Shown: positions 12,801 to 29,005, counted from the first letter of the stretch. The stretch is DNA of 64,000 nucleotides from FEB-7 sp963698265 (GCA_963698265.1 CAVOQC010000004.1:372001-436000), one strand, 5' to 3'. Notes: generated by a model from the sequence alone, not told the origin. Program-made: numbers and translations.

Positions 12801-14953
12801 ACGCGGGCGGAACCGCGCATCCGCTCGAGGGTTTCCGGGAGCTTGCGGCACCAGTTCGGGTGCTCGTCGGTCGTGCCCGGCATGTTGGCCTGCTCGGTCG
12901 CGCCGAGGGCGTCCTCCAACTGCACCATCAGGACGCGCGACGGGGAAGCGGCGACGAATGCGTGCACCGCCTCGGCGAGCGCGGGCGTGAGCGCCTGGGC
13001 GCCCGTGGGATCCACAGGGGTGTCCGCCGGCAGCAATTCCGCGTGCTGCAGCGCGAGCATCAGCCGGACGCGCTCCTGCGCGCGATCGACCAGCTGCTTC
13101 TCGTAGGTGCTGTCCTTCGGAAAGAGGCCCAGCCCGCGTCGCAGCACGAGATCCCGGCCCTCCCACCAGCCCGCAAGTGTGGCGAGATCGTGCGTGCTGA
13201 CCGCCACCAGCGCCTCGGGCGGATAGTCGGCCGCCGGCAGGAAGGCCCCGTCATTGCCGCGCTCGAAGTAGAGCAACCGGTAGGAGAGCACGCCGACTCG
13301 CGTGAGCCCGGCGCGGACTTCGTCCGGAACCGTTCCCAGGTCCTCGCCGATCACCAGGCAATGGTTGCGATGGCTCTCCAGCGCGACGATCGCCAGCAGC
13401 TCGTCGAACGCGTACTGCACGTAGCTGCCGCTGCCCGCGCCGGAGTTGCGAGCGATCCAGAAGAGGCGCATGAGCCCCATGACGTGGTCGATGCGGATGG
13501 CGCCCGCGTCGCGCATGTTGGCGACGAGCGCCCGCCTCAGGTCGGCGTAGCCGTCGGCGCGGAGCCGGTCCGGACGCAGCGGAGGCAGCCCCCAGTCCTG
13601 GCCCTTCGGGTTGAACTCGTCGGGCGGCGCGCCGACGCTCGCCTCGAGCGCATAGCCGTGCGGATTCGACCAGGTATCCGAACCGCCGCGGTCCACGGAC
13701 ACGGCGAGATCGAGGTAGAGCCCGGGAGCCAGGCCAAGCTCGTTGCAGCGCTCCCCGAGCCGGGCAAGCTGCCGAGCGGCCTGCCATTGCAGGTATTCGT
13801 GGAACTCGACGCGCTCCTGCCGTTCGGCGGCCAGGCGCGCGACGGCCCCGGCATCGGGATCGCGGCATTCCTGCGGCCAGTGCTGCCAGCCCCAGGCCGA
13901 GGGCTCCCGCGCATGGAACTCCGCGTGCAGCGCCTCGAACAGCGCGTACCGGCGCAGGGCCTCGCCCTCGCGGGCCTGGAAATCGCGAAACGCGCGGGCG
14001 CGCGGCGAGTCGGCTTCGACATGCCGCGCGCGAAAGCCGGTGTATAGGAGTTCAAGGATCTCGAACTTGGCGCCCGCCACGCCCTCGTAGTCGACGATAT
14101 CCGACTCGCGAAGCGCGGCGAGGCGCGCCTGGAACGGCGCCGAGCGGACCCGCTGCTGCGCCGGCTCGCTGTTCCGGAAGTCCTCGATCGCCTCGACGTC
14201 CAGGTACAGCACGTTCAGGCGCTCCCGCGAGGACGGGCTGTAGGGGCTCGCGTGCCGGGGAAACTGCGGAAAGAGGGCATGCAGCGGGTTCAGGCCGATG
14301 ATGCCGGCGCCGAGCGCGGCCCAGTCCTCGATCAGGCGGCCGAGGTCGGTGAAATCCCCGATGCCCCAGTTCCGGTCGGACCGGAGGGAGTACAGCTGGA
14401 CCGCGGGACCCCAGACGCGACGTCCGCCGGCGAGCGCTTCCGGCCAGTAGCAGCGCGGCGGGGCGGCGATCACCAGCGAGCTGCCGAGCGCCTTGTCGCC
14501 GTCGAATATCTCGAGCCTGTGGTAGCCGGCGGGAAGTGCCGCGTCCAGCCGGAGTTCGCGCTGGACGTACCCCGTCCCGTCCATGCGCTCATATCCCGAC
14601 TCGCGAAGCGTCGTGGAATCGACTTCGCCCTCGTGCGCGCTTCCGGATTCCTCCGTGACTTTCCAGCGCAAGGTCCGGGTCGCCTCGGACAGGCGAATGC
14701 TCGCGCTCCATGGCGAGGAGGAGGCACCGATCGCCATTGCCGGGGCGAGGCTCTCCCGCCAATGCCTCGCGTGGGCCGACTTCTCCGACTCCGCCACCCG
14801 CTCGGGCGTGGTCGCGTCGACGTCGAGCTGGGCGAGGAGCGCGACCAGGCCCGACTCGGGGACCTCGTGCCGCTTGCCCCAGATGTCGTGATAGGCGGTC
14901 GCGATGCCGTGGTGCGCGCAGAGGCGATCGAGCGTCGCGCGCCCGGCGCTCAT
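9827..14953 (-). CDS. malQ-treY: Bifunctional 4-alpha-glucanotransferase (MalQ) / malto-oligosyltrehalose synthase (TreY) fusion
   Basis: A single frame of 1708 residues. Residues 1 to about 735 are MalQ (GH77), with the nucleophile in AIRIDHVMGL (about 487), the acid/base Glu in VIGEDLGTVP (about 536) and the third acid in STHDLATLAGWWEGRD. After a Pro/Arg/Ala-rich linker, residues from about 740 to the end are TreY (GH13), with VDGLRIDHPDG (about 1077), VLAEKI (about 1122) and STHDNKRSEDVR. MalQ transfers alpha-1,4-glucan segments; TreY rearranges the reducing end of maltodextrins into a trehalosyl unit for TreZ. The ATG overlaps the treZ stop as ATGA, so translation is coupled. The open frame continues upstream through treZ, but that part is antisense-free noise. 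It is the last gene of the operon. Confidence 0.95.
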   Translation of the reverse strand: MSAGRATLDRLCAHHGIATAYHDIWGKRHEVPESGLVALLAQLDVDATTPERVAESEKSAHARHWRESLAPAMAIGASSSPWSASIRLSEATRTLRWKVTEESGSAHEGEVDSTTLRESGYERMDGTGYVQRELRLDAALPAGYHRLEIFDGDKALGSSLVIAAPPRCYWPEALAGGRRVWGPAVQLYSLRSDRNWGIGDFTDLGRLIEDWAALGAGIIGLNPLHALFPQFPRHASPYSPSSRERLNVLYLDVEAIEDFRNSEPAQQRVRSAPFQARLAALRESDIVDYEGVAGAKFEILELLYTGFRARHVEADSPRARAFRDFQAREGEALRRYALFEALHAEFHAREPSAWGWQHWPQECRDPDAGAVARLAAERQERVEFHEYLQWQAARQLARLGERCNELGLAPGLYLDLAVSVDRGGSDTWSNPHGYALEASVGAPPDEFNPKGQDWGLPPLRPDRLRADGYADLRRALVANMRDAGAIRIDHVMGLMRLFWIARNSGAGSGSYVQYAFDELLAIVALESHRNHCLVIGEDLGTVPDEVRAGLTRVGVLSYRLLYFERGNDGAFLPAADYPPEALVAVSTHDLATLAGWWEGRDLVLRRGLGLFPKDSTYEKQLVDRAQERVRLMLALQHAELLPADTPVDPTGAQALTPALAEAVHAFVAASPSRVLMVQLEDALGATEQANMPGTTDEHPNWCRKLPETLERMRGSARVASLGRRMAAARPQPPRAAPRGAREVRIPRATYRLQLHRGFDFDAAIAILPYLARLGVSHVYCSPLLRARTDSMHGYDITHHGEIAPDLGGPEGFARFCAALREHGLGMLFDMVPNHMAVMGADNAWWMDVLENGPASLHARYFDIDWLPANAELAGKVLVPVLGEHYGVVLANGELVLAFEVETGAFAVRYHEHRFPVDPREYAPLLRRAEQLLPADAPAQARGELASLASAFGHLPPRDSTIAEEIAERSRDKEAHKRRLAGLALGQPVLARALQSAVAEANAARSGGGTREALHALLEAQAYRLAYWRVASDEINYRRFFDINELAALRMEDEQVFEATHGLALELAASGTVDGLRIDHPDGLYDPAQYFRRLQEGYARRLGMPLAPEGDDGRPARPLYVLAEKITAPHEHVPEDWALHGTTGYRFAAVANAVFVDRSAARRIERTWRSFTGESLEFEELTYLCKRDIMRSALASELTMLATELMRIARADLRTRDFTFNTLREALAEVAACMPVYRTYIAGAPSAQDRRFVDWAVAHATRRSRAADASVFGFLRHILFGTVPEGSPEGLEKRVLRFAMKFQQFTSPLAAKGVEDTAFYIYNRLASLNEVGSHPETFGMSVRAFHGASADRAARWPHTMLATSTHDNKRSEDVRQRINVISEMPAAWRLLLRRWSTLNRSARSAVESAPVPSRNDEYLLYQVLLGTYPPEGLAGEALEDYRGRIERYMLKAAREAKRSTSWTRPNEAYEQGLARFVGALLGRDRPTPFLDDLHAQASRLAWFGALGSLSLALVKLTSPGVPDLYQGNELLDFSLVDPDNRRPVDYALRARLLEEILAAAAGRAEYAGSLAASLHDGRAKLLITACILGLRRKDPELFRQGGYQPLECRGEKAAHLIAYARRHGDRTLIVIAGRLFAKLMGEPGNLPLGAQAWADTAVAASDFAEGARFTNVLTGETIVLRDGSISLAQAFAGFPAAALIPEGQAHSAS

Positions 14954-16782
14954 GCCGGATCCAGGCGAACGGACACGCCGCAGGGCGCGAGCCGCGTGCC
15001 TGAGCCGTCCGTGGCGGCGCCATCCTCGTAGACCGGAGTGCCCGCGGGCGCGCCGGGCAGGAACGCCTCGGCATCGCCCAGGTTCGCCGCGACGAGCAAT
15101 CGGGCGCCGTCGCCCAGGGTCCACGTCACCCGCAGGGCGCCGTCCACGATCTCGTGCTGGCCGCAGTGGCCGCCCGTGCGGGCCAGGCGCGGCGAGATGT
15201 GCTGCCGGCGCAACTCCAGCAACCTGCGGGTGAGCTCGAGGTGCTCCCGGTGCCCCGGGGCCAGGCGCTCCTCCCAGCGAAGCTTCGAGCGCGTGAAGGT
15301 CTCGCGGTCGCCCGGATCCGGGATGCTCTCCCGCGCGACCGGATCGCTGAACGCGGAAAAGCGCGCGAACTCCTCCCGGCGGCCGCGCGAGACAGCCTCG
15401 GCAAGCTCGGGCCCGAAGTCGCAGAAGTACAGGAACGGGCTGGAGGCGTTGAATTCCTCGCCCATGAAGAGCATCGGCGGTTGCGGCGAGAGCAGCAGGC
15501 ACGCGAGTGCGGTGCGCAGGCGCTTCGGATCGCCGGCCAGTGCGCCGATGCGCTCGCCCATCGCACGGTTGCCGACCTGGTCGTGGGTCTGCAGGAAGTT
15601 CACGAACGCGGCGGGCGGAAGCTGCGCGCTGGGCGAACCTCGCCGCTCCCCGTTGCGGAAGGCCGACGGGTCGTCCTGGTAGATGAATCCCTCGGCGAGC
15701 CCGCGCCCGAGCCGCTCCAGCGGCCGGTCGGCGTAGTCGGCGTAGTAGCCGTCGCTCTCGCCGGTCACGAGCACGTGCAGCGCGTGGTGGACGTCGTCGT
15801 TCCACTGCGCCGAGGCGAAGCGCGGCGAGAGTTTCGCGTCGCGCTCCAGGTAGGCGGCCTCGTTGTCCTCGTTTTCCACGATCAGGTGCACGTGCCGCGA
15901 ACTCCCCGGCCCTTCGCGAAGCGCGCGTGCGATTGCGCACACGATGTCCGGGTCGGAGTCGTCGCGGATGGCGTGCACGGCGTCCAGGCGCAGGCCGTCC
16001 AGGAAGTACTCCTCGATCCAGTACAGCGCGTTGTGGACGAAGAAATCGCGCACCTCGCCGCTGTGGGGGCCGTCGAAATTGATCGCCGCGCCCCAGGGCG
16101 TCTGGTGCGCCGGGTTGAAGAACTGCGGGCAATAGCCGTGCAGGTAGTTTCCCTCTGGCCCGAAGTGGTTGTAGACGACATCCAGGAACACCATCATGCC
16201 GGCGCGGTGCGCCGCATCCACGAACCCCTTCATGTCCGCCGGAGTCCCGTAGCCCGCGTGCGGCGCGAACAGCAGGACGCCGTCGTAACCCCAGTTGCGG
16301 TCTCCCGGGAACGAGGCGACGGGCATGAGCTCGATCGCGGTGATGCCCAGGTCGGCGAGGTCCGGCAGCAGCGCCGTCGCCGCGGTGAACGTGCCTTCGG
16401 GGGTGAACGTGCCGATGTGCATCTCGTAGATCACCGCCTCTTCCCAGGGGCGCCCCTGCCAGTCGCCGTTCAGCCACGGGAAGGCGAGGGGGTCGATCAC
16501 CTCGCTCGGGCCGTGCACGCCCTGCCGGTTGTAGCGCGACGCGGGGTCCGGGACGGCGGTTGCGCCCTCGGGCACGAAGCGGTAGGAGGTTCCGGGCGGG
16601 GCGTCGCGGGCGACGAACTCGTGCCACCCGTCGGACAGCGCGCTCATGGCGTGCTTCGTCGTGCTGCGCGCCTTGTCCAGCTCCAGGTGGATTCGCTTGC
16701 TCGCCGGGGCCCAGAAGCGGAAGCGGGTGGTCCCGTCTGCGCGCGCCTCGGCGCCGAAGGGCATCTCGTGCCGGCACTTCAT
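14950..16782 (-). CDS. treZ: Malto-oligosyltrehalose trehalohydrolase
   Basis: 610 residues of GH13 type. TreZ cuts the alpha-1,4 bond next to the terminal trehalosyl group made by TreY and so releases free trehalose. An N-terminal CBM48-like beta domain (about 10-95, RFRFWAP) is followed by the catalytic barrel with the nucleophile in GLRLDAVHAI (about 268), the acid/base in LIVENEDNE and the third acid in LQTHDQVGNR. The family motif MLFMGEEFNASSPF is present. The ATG at 16782 overlaps the glgX stop (ATGA), and the treZ stop overlaps the next ATG in the same way; this supports both starts and translational coupling. Cytoplasmic. Confidence 0.96.
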   Translation of the reverse strand: MKCRHEMPFGAEARADGTTRFRFWAPASKRIHLELDKARSTTKHAMSALSDGWHEFVARDAPPGTSYRFVPEGATAVPDPASRYNRQGVHGPSEVIDPLAFPWLNGDWQGRPWEEAVIYEMHIGTFTPEGTFTAATALLPDLADLGITAIELMPVASFPGDRNWGYDGVLLFAPHAGYGTPADMKGFVDAAHRAGMMVFLDVVYNHFGPEGNYLHGYCPQFFNPAHQTPWGAAINFDGPHSGEVRDFFVHNALYWIEEYFLDGLRLDAVHAIRDDSDPDIVCAIARALREGPGSSRHVHLIVENEDNEAAYLERDAKLSPRFASAQWNDDVHHALHVLVTGESDGYYADYADRPLERLGRGLAEGFIYQDDPSAFRNGERRGSPSAQLPPAAFVNFLQTHDQVGNRAMGERIGALAGDPKRLRTALACLLLSPQPPMLFMGEEFNASSPFLYFCDFGPELAEAVSRGRREEFARFSAFSDPVARESIPDPGDRETFTRSKLRWEERLAPGHREHLELTRRLLELRRQHISPRLARTGGHCGQHEIVDGALRVTWTLGDGARLLVAANLGDAEAFLPGAPAGTPVYEDGAATDGSGTRLAPCGVSVRLDPA

Positions 16783-18944
16783 GGCAAAACGGGTGCGGCG
16801 TGCTGGCGCTCGTGCTGGAGCACCGCGAGCGCCCGCGCCTGGAGCGGATAGGCCTGCCCGGGCTTGAATGCCGCGGGGTTGGGCGCGGCCTCGTCGTGGG
16901 CCGTGTCGAGGAGCGCGATCCAGTGCGTCTCTCCGCCGGGCGCCGGAAGCGCGAAATCGATCGCCTCGTGGTGCGCGTTGAACAACACCAGGAAGTCGTC
17001 GTCGCGCACCGGCCGGCCGCGCCCGTCCGTCTCCGTGATCCCCGCGCCGGAGAGGTAGATGCCGAGGCCGCGTGCGTGGGCATGCTGCCATTCGTCGTCG
17101 TTCATCTCCGTGCCGTCGGGCTTGAACCAGACGATGTCCTTCACGCCCCCGCCGTGGATGGGGCGCCCCTGGAAGAAGTCGCGCCGCCGGAACGCGGGAT
17201 GCGCGCGCCGCAGCGCGATCAACCGGGTCGTGAATTCGAGCAGTTTCGTCCTGTCGCCGTCCAGGTTCCAGTCCAGCCAGGAGATCTCGTTGTCCTGGCA
17301 ATAGGCGTTGTTGTTGCCGCCCTGCGTCCTGCCGACCTCGTCGCCTGCGAGCAGCATCGGCACGCCCTGGGAGAGGAACAGGGTGGCGAGAAGATTGCGC
17401 TTCTGGCGCTCGCGCAGCGCGCGGATGGCCGGGTCGTCCGTCGACCCCTCGGCGCCGCAGTTCCACGACAGGTTGTGGTTGTGGCCGTCGCGGCTGTCCT
17501 CGCCGTTGGCCTCGTTGTGCTTGTCGTTGTACGACACGAGGTCGTGCAGGCAGAAGCCGTCGTGGGCGGTGATGAAGTTGATGCTGGCGTAGGGCCGCCG
17601 GCTGGAGCGGTTGTAGAGATCGCTCGACCCGGTGAGCCGCACCGCGAATTCCCCGATCTGCCCGCCGTCGCCCTTCCAGTAGGCGCGCATGGTGTCGCGA
17701 TACTTGTCGTTCCACTCCGCCCAGCCGGGCGGGAAACCGCCGACCTGGTAGCCGCCCTCGCCGAGATCCCAGGGTTCGGCGATCAGCTTCACGCGGTTGA
17801 GCACCGGGTCCTGGCGGATGATGTCGAAGAACGCGCCGAGGCGGTCGACCTCGTGGAGTTCGCGCGCCAGCGCCGAGGCCAGGTCGAAGCGGAATCCGTC
17901 CACGTGCATCTCCGTGACCCAGTAGCGCAGGCTGTCCATGATGAGCTGGAGCACGCGCGGGTGCACCATGTTCAGCGTGTTCCCGCAGCCGGTGTAGTCC
18001 ACGTAGTAGCGCGGGTTCTCCGGGCTCAGGCGGTAGTAGGACGCGTTGTCGATGCCGCGCAGGCTCAAAGTCGGCCCCATCTGGTTGCCCTCGGCGGTGT
18101 GGTTGTACACCACGTCGAGGATCACCTCGATGCCGGCCGAGTGCAGCGCCTTCACCATGGTCTTGAACTCGTTCACCTTGCCCGAGGACGAGTAACGGCT
18201 GTCGGGGGCGAAGTAGCCGAGCGAGTTGTAGCCCCAGTAGTTGCGCAGCTTCATGTCCACGAGGCGGCGGTCGTCGACGATCGCGTGCACCGGCAGGAGC
18301 TCGACGCTGGTCACGCCGAGGCGCTGCAGGTGCTCGATCACCGGCGCGCTCGCGAGCCCCCCGTAGGTTCCGCGCAGTGCGGGAGGGACCTCGGGATGCA
18401 GCGCGGTGAGGCCGCCCACGTGGGCCTCGTAGATCACCATCTCGTGCCAGGCGATGTCGGGGCGCCGGTCGTCTCCCCAGGTGAAGGCCGGGTCGATCAC
18501 CTTGCTCTTGGGCATGCCGGCGGCGCTGTCGCGCCGGTCGAAGGACAGGTCCTCGCGGCGGTGGCCGACGGAGTAGCCGTGCAGCGCGTCGCTCCAGATC
18601 GGGGCGCCGATGATGTTCTTCGCGTAGGGATCGAGGACCAGCTTGTTGGGGTTGAAGCGGTGCCCCTCCTCCGGCTTGTACGGGCCGTGCACGCGATAGC
18701 CGTAGGTGAGCCCCGGACGCGCCTCGGGCAGGTAGCAGTGCCAGACTTCGTCCGTGCGCTCCTTCAGCTCGATCCTCTGCAGCTCCCGGCGGCCGTTCAG
18801 GTCGTAGATGCACAGCTCGACCTTCTCCGCGTTCTCGGAGAAGAGCGCGAAGTTGACGCCCTCGCCGTCCCAGGTGGCGCCGCGGGGATAGGGGCGGCCC
18901 GACCAGACCGCGGTGATCGGGATGGTGGGGGCGCCGCGCCTCAT
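16779..18944 (-). CDS. glgX: Glycogen debranching enzyme GlgX
   Basis: 721 residues, the usual length of GlgX (GH13_11). It hydrolyses alpha-1,6 branch points in limit dextrins and gives linear chains that MalQ and TreY can use. The sequence shows a CBM48 domain (about 15-130), the nucleophile in VDGFRFDLASAL (about 353), the acid/base in LIAEPWDLG (about 390) and the third acid in ITAHDGFCLHDLV. The tell-tale NNNAYCQDNEISWLDW motif is also present. The start at 18944 has AGGAG 8 nt upstream. The stop overlaps the treZ start. It lies 52 nt downstream of the CmpX-like gene. Confidence 0.96.
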   Translation of the reverse strand: MRRGAPTIPITAVWSGRPYPRGATWDGEGVNFALFSENAEKVELCIYDLNGRRELQRIELKERTDEVWHCYLPEARPGLTYGYRVHGPYKPEEGHRFNPNKLVLDPYAKNIIGAPIWSDALHGYSVGHRREDLSFDRRDSAAGMPKSKVIDPAFTWGDDRRPDIAWHEMVIYEAHVGGLTALHPEVPPALRGTYGGLASAPVIEHLQRLGVTSVELLPVHAIVDDRRLVDMKLRNYWGYNSLGYFAPDSRYSSSGKVNEFKTMVKALHSAGIEVILDVVYNHTAEGNQMGPTLSLRGIDNASYYRLSPENPRYYVDYTGCGNTLNMVHPRVLQLIMDSLRYWVTEMHVDGFRFDLASALARELHEVDRLGAFFDIIRQDPVLNRVKLIAEPWDLGEGGYQVGGFPPGWAEWNDKYRDTMRAYWKGDGGQIGEFAVRLTGSSDLYNRSSRRPYASINFITAHDGFCLHDLVSYNDKHNEANGEDSRDGHNHNLSWNCGAEGSTDDPAIRALRERQKRNLLATLFLSQGVPMLLAGDEVGRTQGGNNNAYCQDNEISWLDWNLDGDRTKLLEFTTRLIALRRAHPAFRRRDFFQGRPIHGGGVKDIVWFKPDGTEMNDDEWQHAHARGLGIYLSGAGITETDGRGRPVRDDDFLVLFNAHHEAIDFALPAPGGETHWIALLDTAHDEAAPNPAAFKPGQAYPLQARALAVLQHERQHAAPVLP

Positions 18945-18996
18945 GGACCAGCTCCTTCGGGGTTACGGGAAAGAAAGATGGACGGCCCGAGGCCGC

Positions 18997-19674
18997 TCAA
19001 GGCTCGTCCTTTCCGGACTTCGGCCACCAGCGTTCCAGCAGTCCCGCCGCCCACTGCTTTCCGCCCAGCCCGAAGGCGAGCGCGAGCGCGAGCACCACGC
19101 CGGCGAGGAGGATCAGGAAGGTCTCGCGGATGATGGTGCCGCCCACGTTTACCTGGTCGAGCGCGATGAGCACCACGAAAACGATGATCGCGTACTGGGC
19201 GATCTTGCCCAGCAGCTCGCCGTCGCTCACGCCCACGTTCTTGCAGTACGTGGTCACCGTGCCGCTGATGAAGCGCCCGAAGTAGGCGCCGAAGACGAGG
19301 ATCAGGAGGGCGACGATCACCTTGGGCACGAAGAGCACCACCTGCCCCAGCAGGTCGGTGATGTAGGTGAGCCCCAGGCTGTTGAACGAGATCACGAGCG
19401 CGGCGAGGATCACCAGCCAGTAGGCGAGGATGCCGAAGATCGCCGTGGTGTCGAGGCCGATGCCTCCCTGCTCGAGGAAGCCGTCCACGCCGGCCCGCTC
19501 CGTGAGGACGTTGAAGTTGATCGCCCGCAGGCCCTTCTCCAGCGCGAAGCGGGCTCCCTTGGCCAGCAGCCAGCCTATGACGAGCACCAGGAGGGCGAGC
19601 GCTAGGCGTGGCGCGAACGCGCCTATCTGCGCAAGCAGCGCCCGGACGGGCTCCAGAAGGATCTCGACGTTCAT
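18997..19674 (-). CDS. CmpX-like membrane protein with TM_helix repeats (mechanosensitive-channel related)
   Basis: 225 residues with about five hydrophobic helices (about 22-40, 78-98, 107-135, 155-170, 183-205). Two copies of the conserved TM_helix pattern (GWLLAKGARFALEKGL and VFGAYFGRFISGTV) resemble CmpX and the membrane part of small-conductance mechanosensitive channels. The cytoplasmic MscS beta-domain is missing, so gating function is not certain. The start at 19674 has AAGGAGA 10 nt upstream. It lies 42 nt after treS-mak and 52 nt before glgX on the same strand, inside the trehalose/glucan operon. That placement suggests a link to osmotic stress or solute release, which is an inference from position. 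Confidence 0.82.
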   Translation of the reverse strand: MNVEILLEPVRALLAQIGAFAPRLALALLVLVIGWLLAKGARFALEKGLRAINFNVLTERAGVDGFLEQGGIGLDTTAIFGILAYWLVILAALVISFNSLGLTYITDLLGQVVLFVPKVIVALLILVFGAYFGRFISGTVTTYCKNVGVSDGELLGKIAQYAIIVFVVLIALDQVNVGGTIIRETFLILLAGVVLALALAFGLGGKQWAAGLLERWWPKSGKDEP

Positions 19675-19716
19675 GGTGGGTGTCTCCTTGTTGGGGTGTG
19701 CCCCGCGCAGGTGCCG

Positions 19717-23019
<3,303 letters not shown>

Positions 23020-23032
23020 GGCGTCCTGGATG

Positions 23033-25031
23033 TCAGAGGAAGTAGTCGAAGTCCTGTTCGCGGAGCACGTGGCGCCGGACCAGGAAGATGTGCGCGGGCG
23101 AGTGCGCCGGGTCGAGCCGCAGGAAGTTGCGCGCGCCATTCCAGAGGTAGCGCGCGCCGGTGAGCAGGTCGTGCATCTGGAAGGCGCGGCCGGGCTCGAG
23201 TCCCAGGGCCTCGAGGTCCAGGTCGATCCAGCAGGTGTGCGGGTTGTGCGGATCCAGGTTCACGGCGACCACGACCTGGTTCGAGCCGTCCGCCGTCGAT
23301 TTCGAGTAGCACAGGACCTGCTCGTTGTCGGTGGGCAGGAAGCGCAGGCTCCCGTTCGCGTGCAGCGCGGGATTCTCCCGGCGGATGCGGTTGAGCATCG
23401 CGATGATCGGCCCGAGGCTTTCGGGCCGCTTGAGATCCCAGTGGCGCAGTTCGTATTTCTCGGAGTCGAGGTATTCCTCGGCACCGGGGATGCGCGCCCG
23501 GTTGTCCATGAGTTCGTAGGCCGGGCCGTAGATGCCGTAGCTCGCCGCGAGGGTCGAGGCGAGCACCACGCGCGATACGGCCATGGCGCGCCCGCCGTAC
23601 TGCAGCGACTCGGGCAGGATGTCGGGCGTGTTCGGCCAGATATTGGGCCGGAAGTAGTCGCGCCCCGGCCCGCGGGAGAGCTCCGTGAAGTACTCCGTCA
23701 ACTCGGCGCGGGTGTTGCGCCACGTGAAGTAGGTGTAGGACTGGGAAAACCCGAGCTTCGCGAGCCGGTGCATCACCCGCGGCCGGGTGAACGCCTCCGC
23801 CAGGAAGATCACGTCCGGGTGGGAGCGCTTCACCTCCGGGATCATCCAGCCCCAGAACGCGAAGGACTTGGTATGGGGATTGTCGACGCGGAAGATCCTC
23901 ACGCCCTCGCCGATCCAGAAATCGACGACGCCCTTCAGCGCCTCCCAGAGGGCGCGCCAGTCCTTCGACTCGAAGTCGAACGGGTAGATGTCCTGGTACT
24001 TCTTGGGAGGGTTCTCCGCGTACTGCACCGTGCCGTCGGGCCGGCTGCGGAACCACGTGGGATGCTTCTTGACCCAGGGATGGTCGGGCGCGCACTGGTA
24101 GGCGATGTCCAGCGCAATCTCGATGCCGTGCTCCTTCGCCTTGGCGACCAGGCGGCGGAAGTCTGCCGGCGTCCCGAGATCGGGATGCACCTCCATGTGG
24201 CCGCCCTCCGCGGAGCCGATCGCCCAGGGACTTCCGACGTCGCCGGGCTTCGTGACCAGCGTGTTGTTCCTGCCCTTGCGCTTCTCGCGGCCGATCGGGT
24301 GGATGGGCGGCAGGTACAACACGTCGAAGCCGAGCTTCGCGACGTAGGGCAGGCGCTTCTCGACATCCTTGAACGTGCCGTGGCGGCCCGGCGCCGTCGA
24401 GGCCGAACGCGGGAAGAGCTCGTACCAGGCGCCGAAGGCCGCGAGCGTGCGATCGATCTCGAGCGGCATCTCGGCCGTGCACGTCGTGAGCGAGCGATCG
24501 GGAAAACGCGCGGCCACCGTGGCGAGCGCCTCGTCGAGGGCCGTGGCCTTGAGGGAATCCGCGGGCGCCTTGACGCGAAGTACTGCGGACCAGTCCTCCA
24601 GGCGCTTGCGATCCGCGCCGCTAGCCCGTCCCGCCGCCTCGCGGACCAGTTCGGCCCCGACCAGCGCGGCGATGCGGATATCCTCCGGGTCCTCTCGGCG
24701 CACGAGTTCGTTTCGCCAGGATGCGAAGTGGTCGACCCACGCGCACACGGCGAAGCGATACCGGCCCGGAGTCCCGGCGACGAAACTTCCGCGCCAGCGA
24801 TCGTTCACGAGCGCGGTCATTTCCGTCTCCCGCCACTGCTTCTCGTCCTCGGCGCGCAGGAGCAGCCGCGCCCGCAGCACGTCGTGCCCGTCGGCGAAGC
24901 AGTCCGCCTCGACCACCACGGTCTCGCCCTCGACCCGCTTGGCGGGGAAGCGCCCGCCGTCCACGCGGGGAGTCACGGACTCGATCACCACGCGAAGTCG
25001 GCCGTCGGCTTCGGGTTTCGTCGGGTTGCGC

Positions 25032-25039
<8 letters not shown>
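23033..25039 (-). CDS. glgE: Alpha-1,4-glucan:maltose-1-phosphate maltosyltransferase
   Basis: 668 residues, the usual size of GlgE (GH13_3). It adds maltosyl units from alpha-maltose-1-phosphate to growing alpha-1,4-glucan. The N-terminal helical and beta domains (about 1-200) are followed by the catalytic barrel with the nucleophile in IFRVDNPHTK (about 385), the acid/base in IFLAEAFTRP and NTPDILPE. The YLPPIHPIGR motif typical of the family is also visible. The ATG at 25039 overlaps the end of glgB by 8 nt; the longer open frame upstream is a shadow of glgB. With TreS-Mak and GlgB it forms the complete GlgE pathway. Confidence 0.96.
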
Positions 25040-26909
<1,870 letters not shown>

Positions 26910-27021
26910 GGTTGCCTTCCGGGATTGCGCTGATGGACTGGACCGAACGGCCGATCGGCCGCCGGGAAGACGCGCCTGGCGGCGCGGTGCTCATCGCGGC
27001 AGGGTCAAGTTGGATTGACGA

Positions 27022-27076
27022 GCAAACGGTGCCGCGAGCGATGGTGAATTCTACCATATCGGCACCGTTTGCACAA
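27022..27076 (-). promoter_or_regulatory. Candidate promoter and inverted-repeat operator of the glucan/trehalose operon
   Basis: On the minus strand a TTGTGC box (27071-27076) and a TAGAAT box (27048-27053) are 17 nt apart, resembling a sigma70 promoter about 140 nt before the glgB GTG. Overlapping it is a perfect 13-bp inverted repeat: GCAAACGGTGCCG at 27022-27034 and its complement at 27060-27072. A smaller inverted repeat ATGGT/ACCAT lies inside (27041-27045 and 27053-27057). The symmetric arms flank the -10 box, as expected for a dimeric repressor site. Which protein binds is unknown. Confidence 0.5.
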
Positions 27077-27199
27077 AGCGCGCGCGGCGCAGAGCGCGTT
27101 TTCCTGCCGGCCAGGCGGGCCTTTTCCCGGCGCCCATTGACTTTCGCAAGGCCGCGGGGAAGCATGGCCCGGATCGACTTTGGCGCGAGGGAGATTAAG

Positions 27200-29005
<1,806 letters not shown>

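Noticed and set aside
14954..17083. N-terminal extension of the malQ-treY frame (in total 2418 codons)
   Set aside because: The first 700 or so codons overlap treZ and the end of glgX in another frame and show no protein family similarity. The ATGA overlap with treZ marks the true start.
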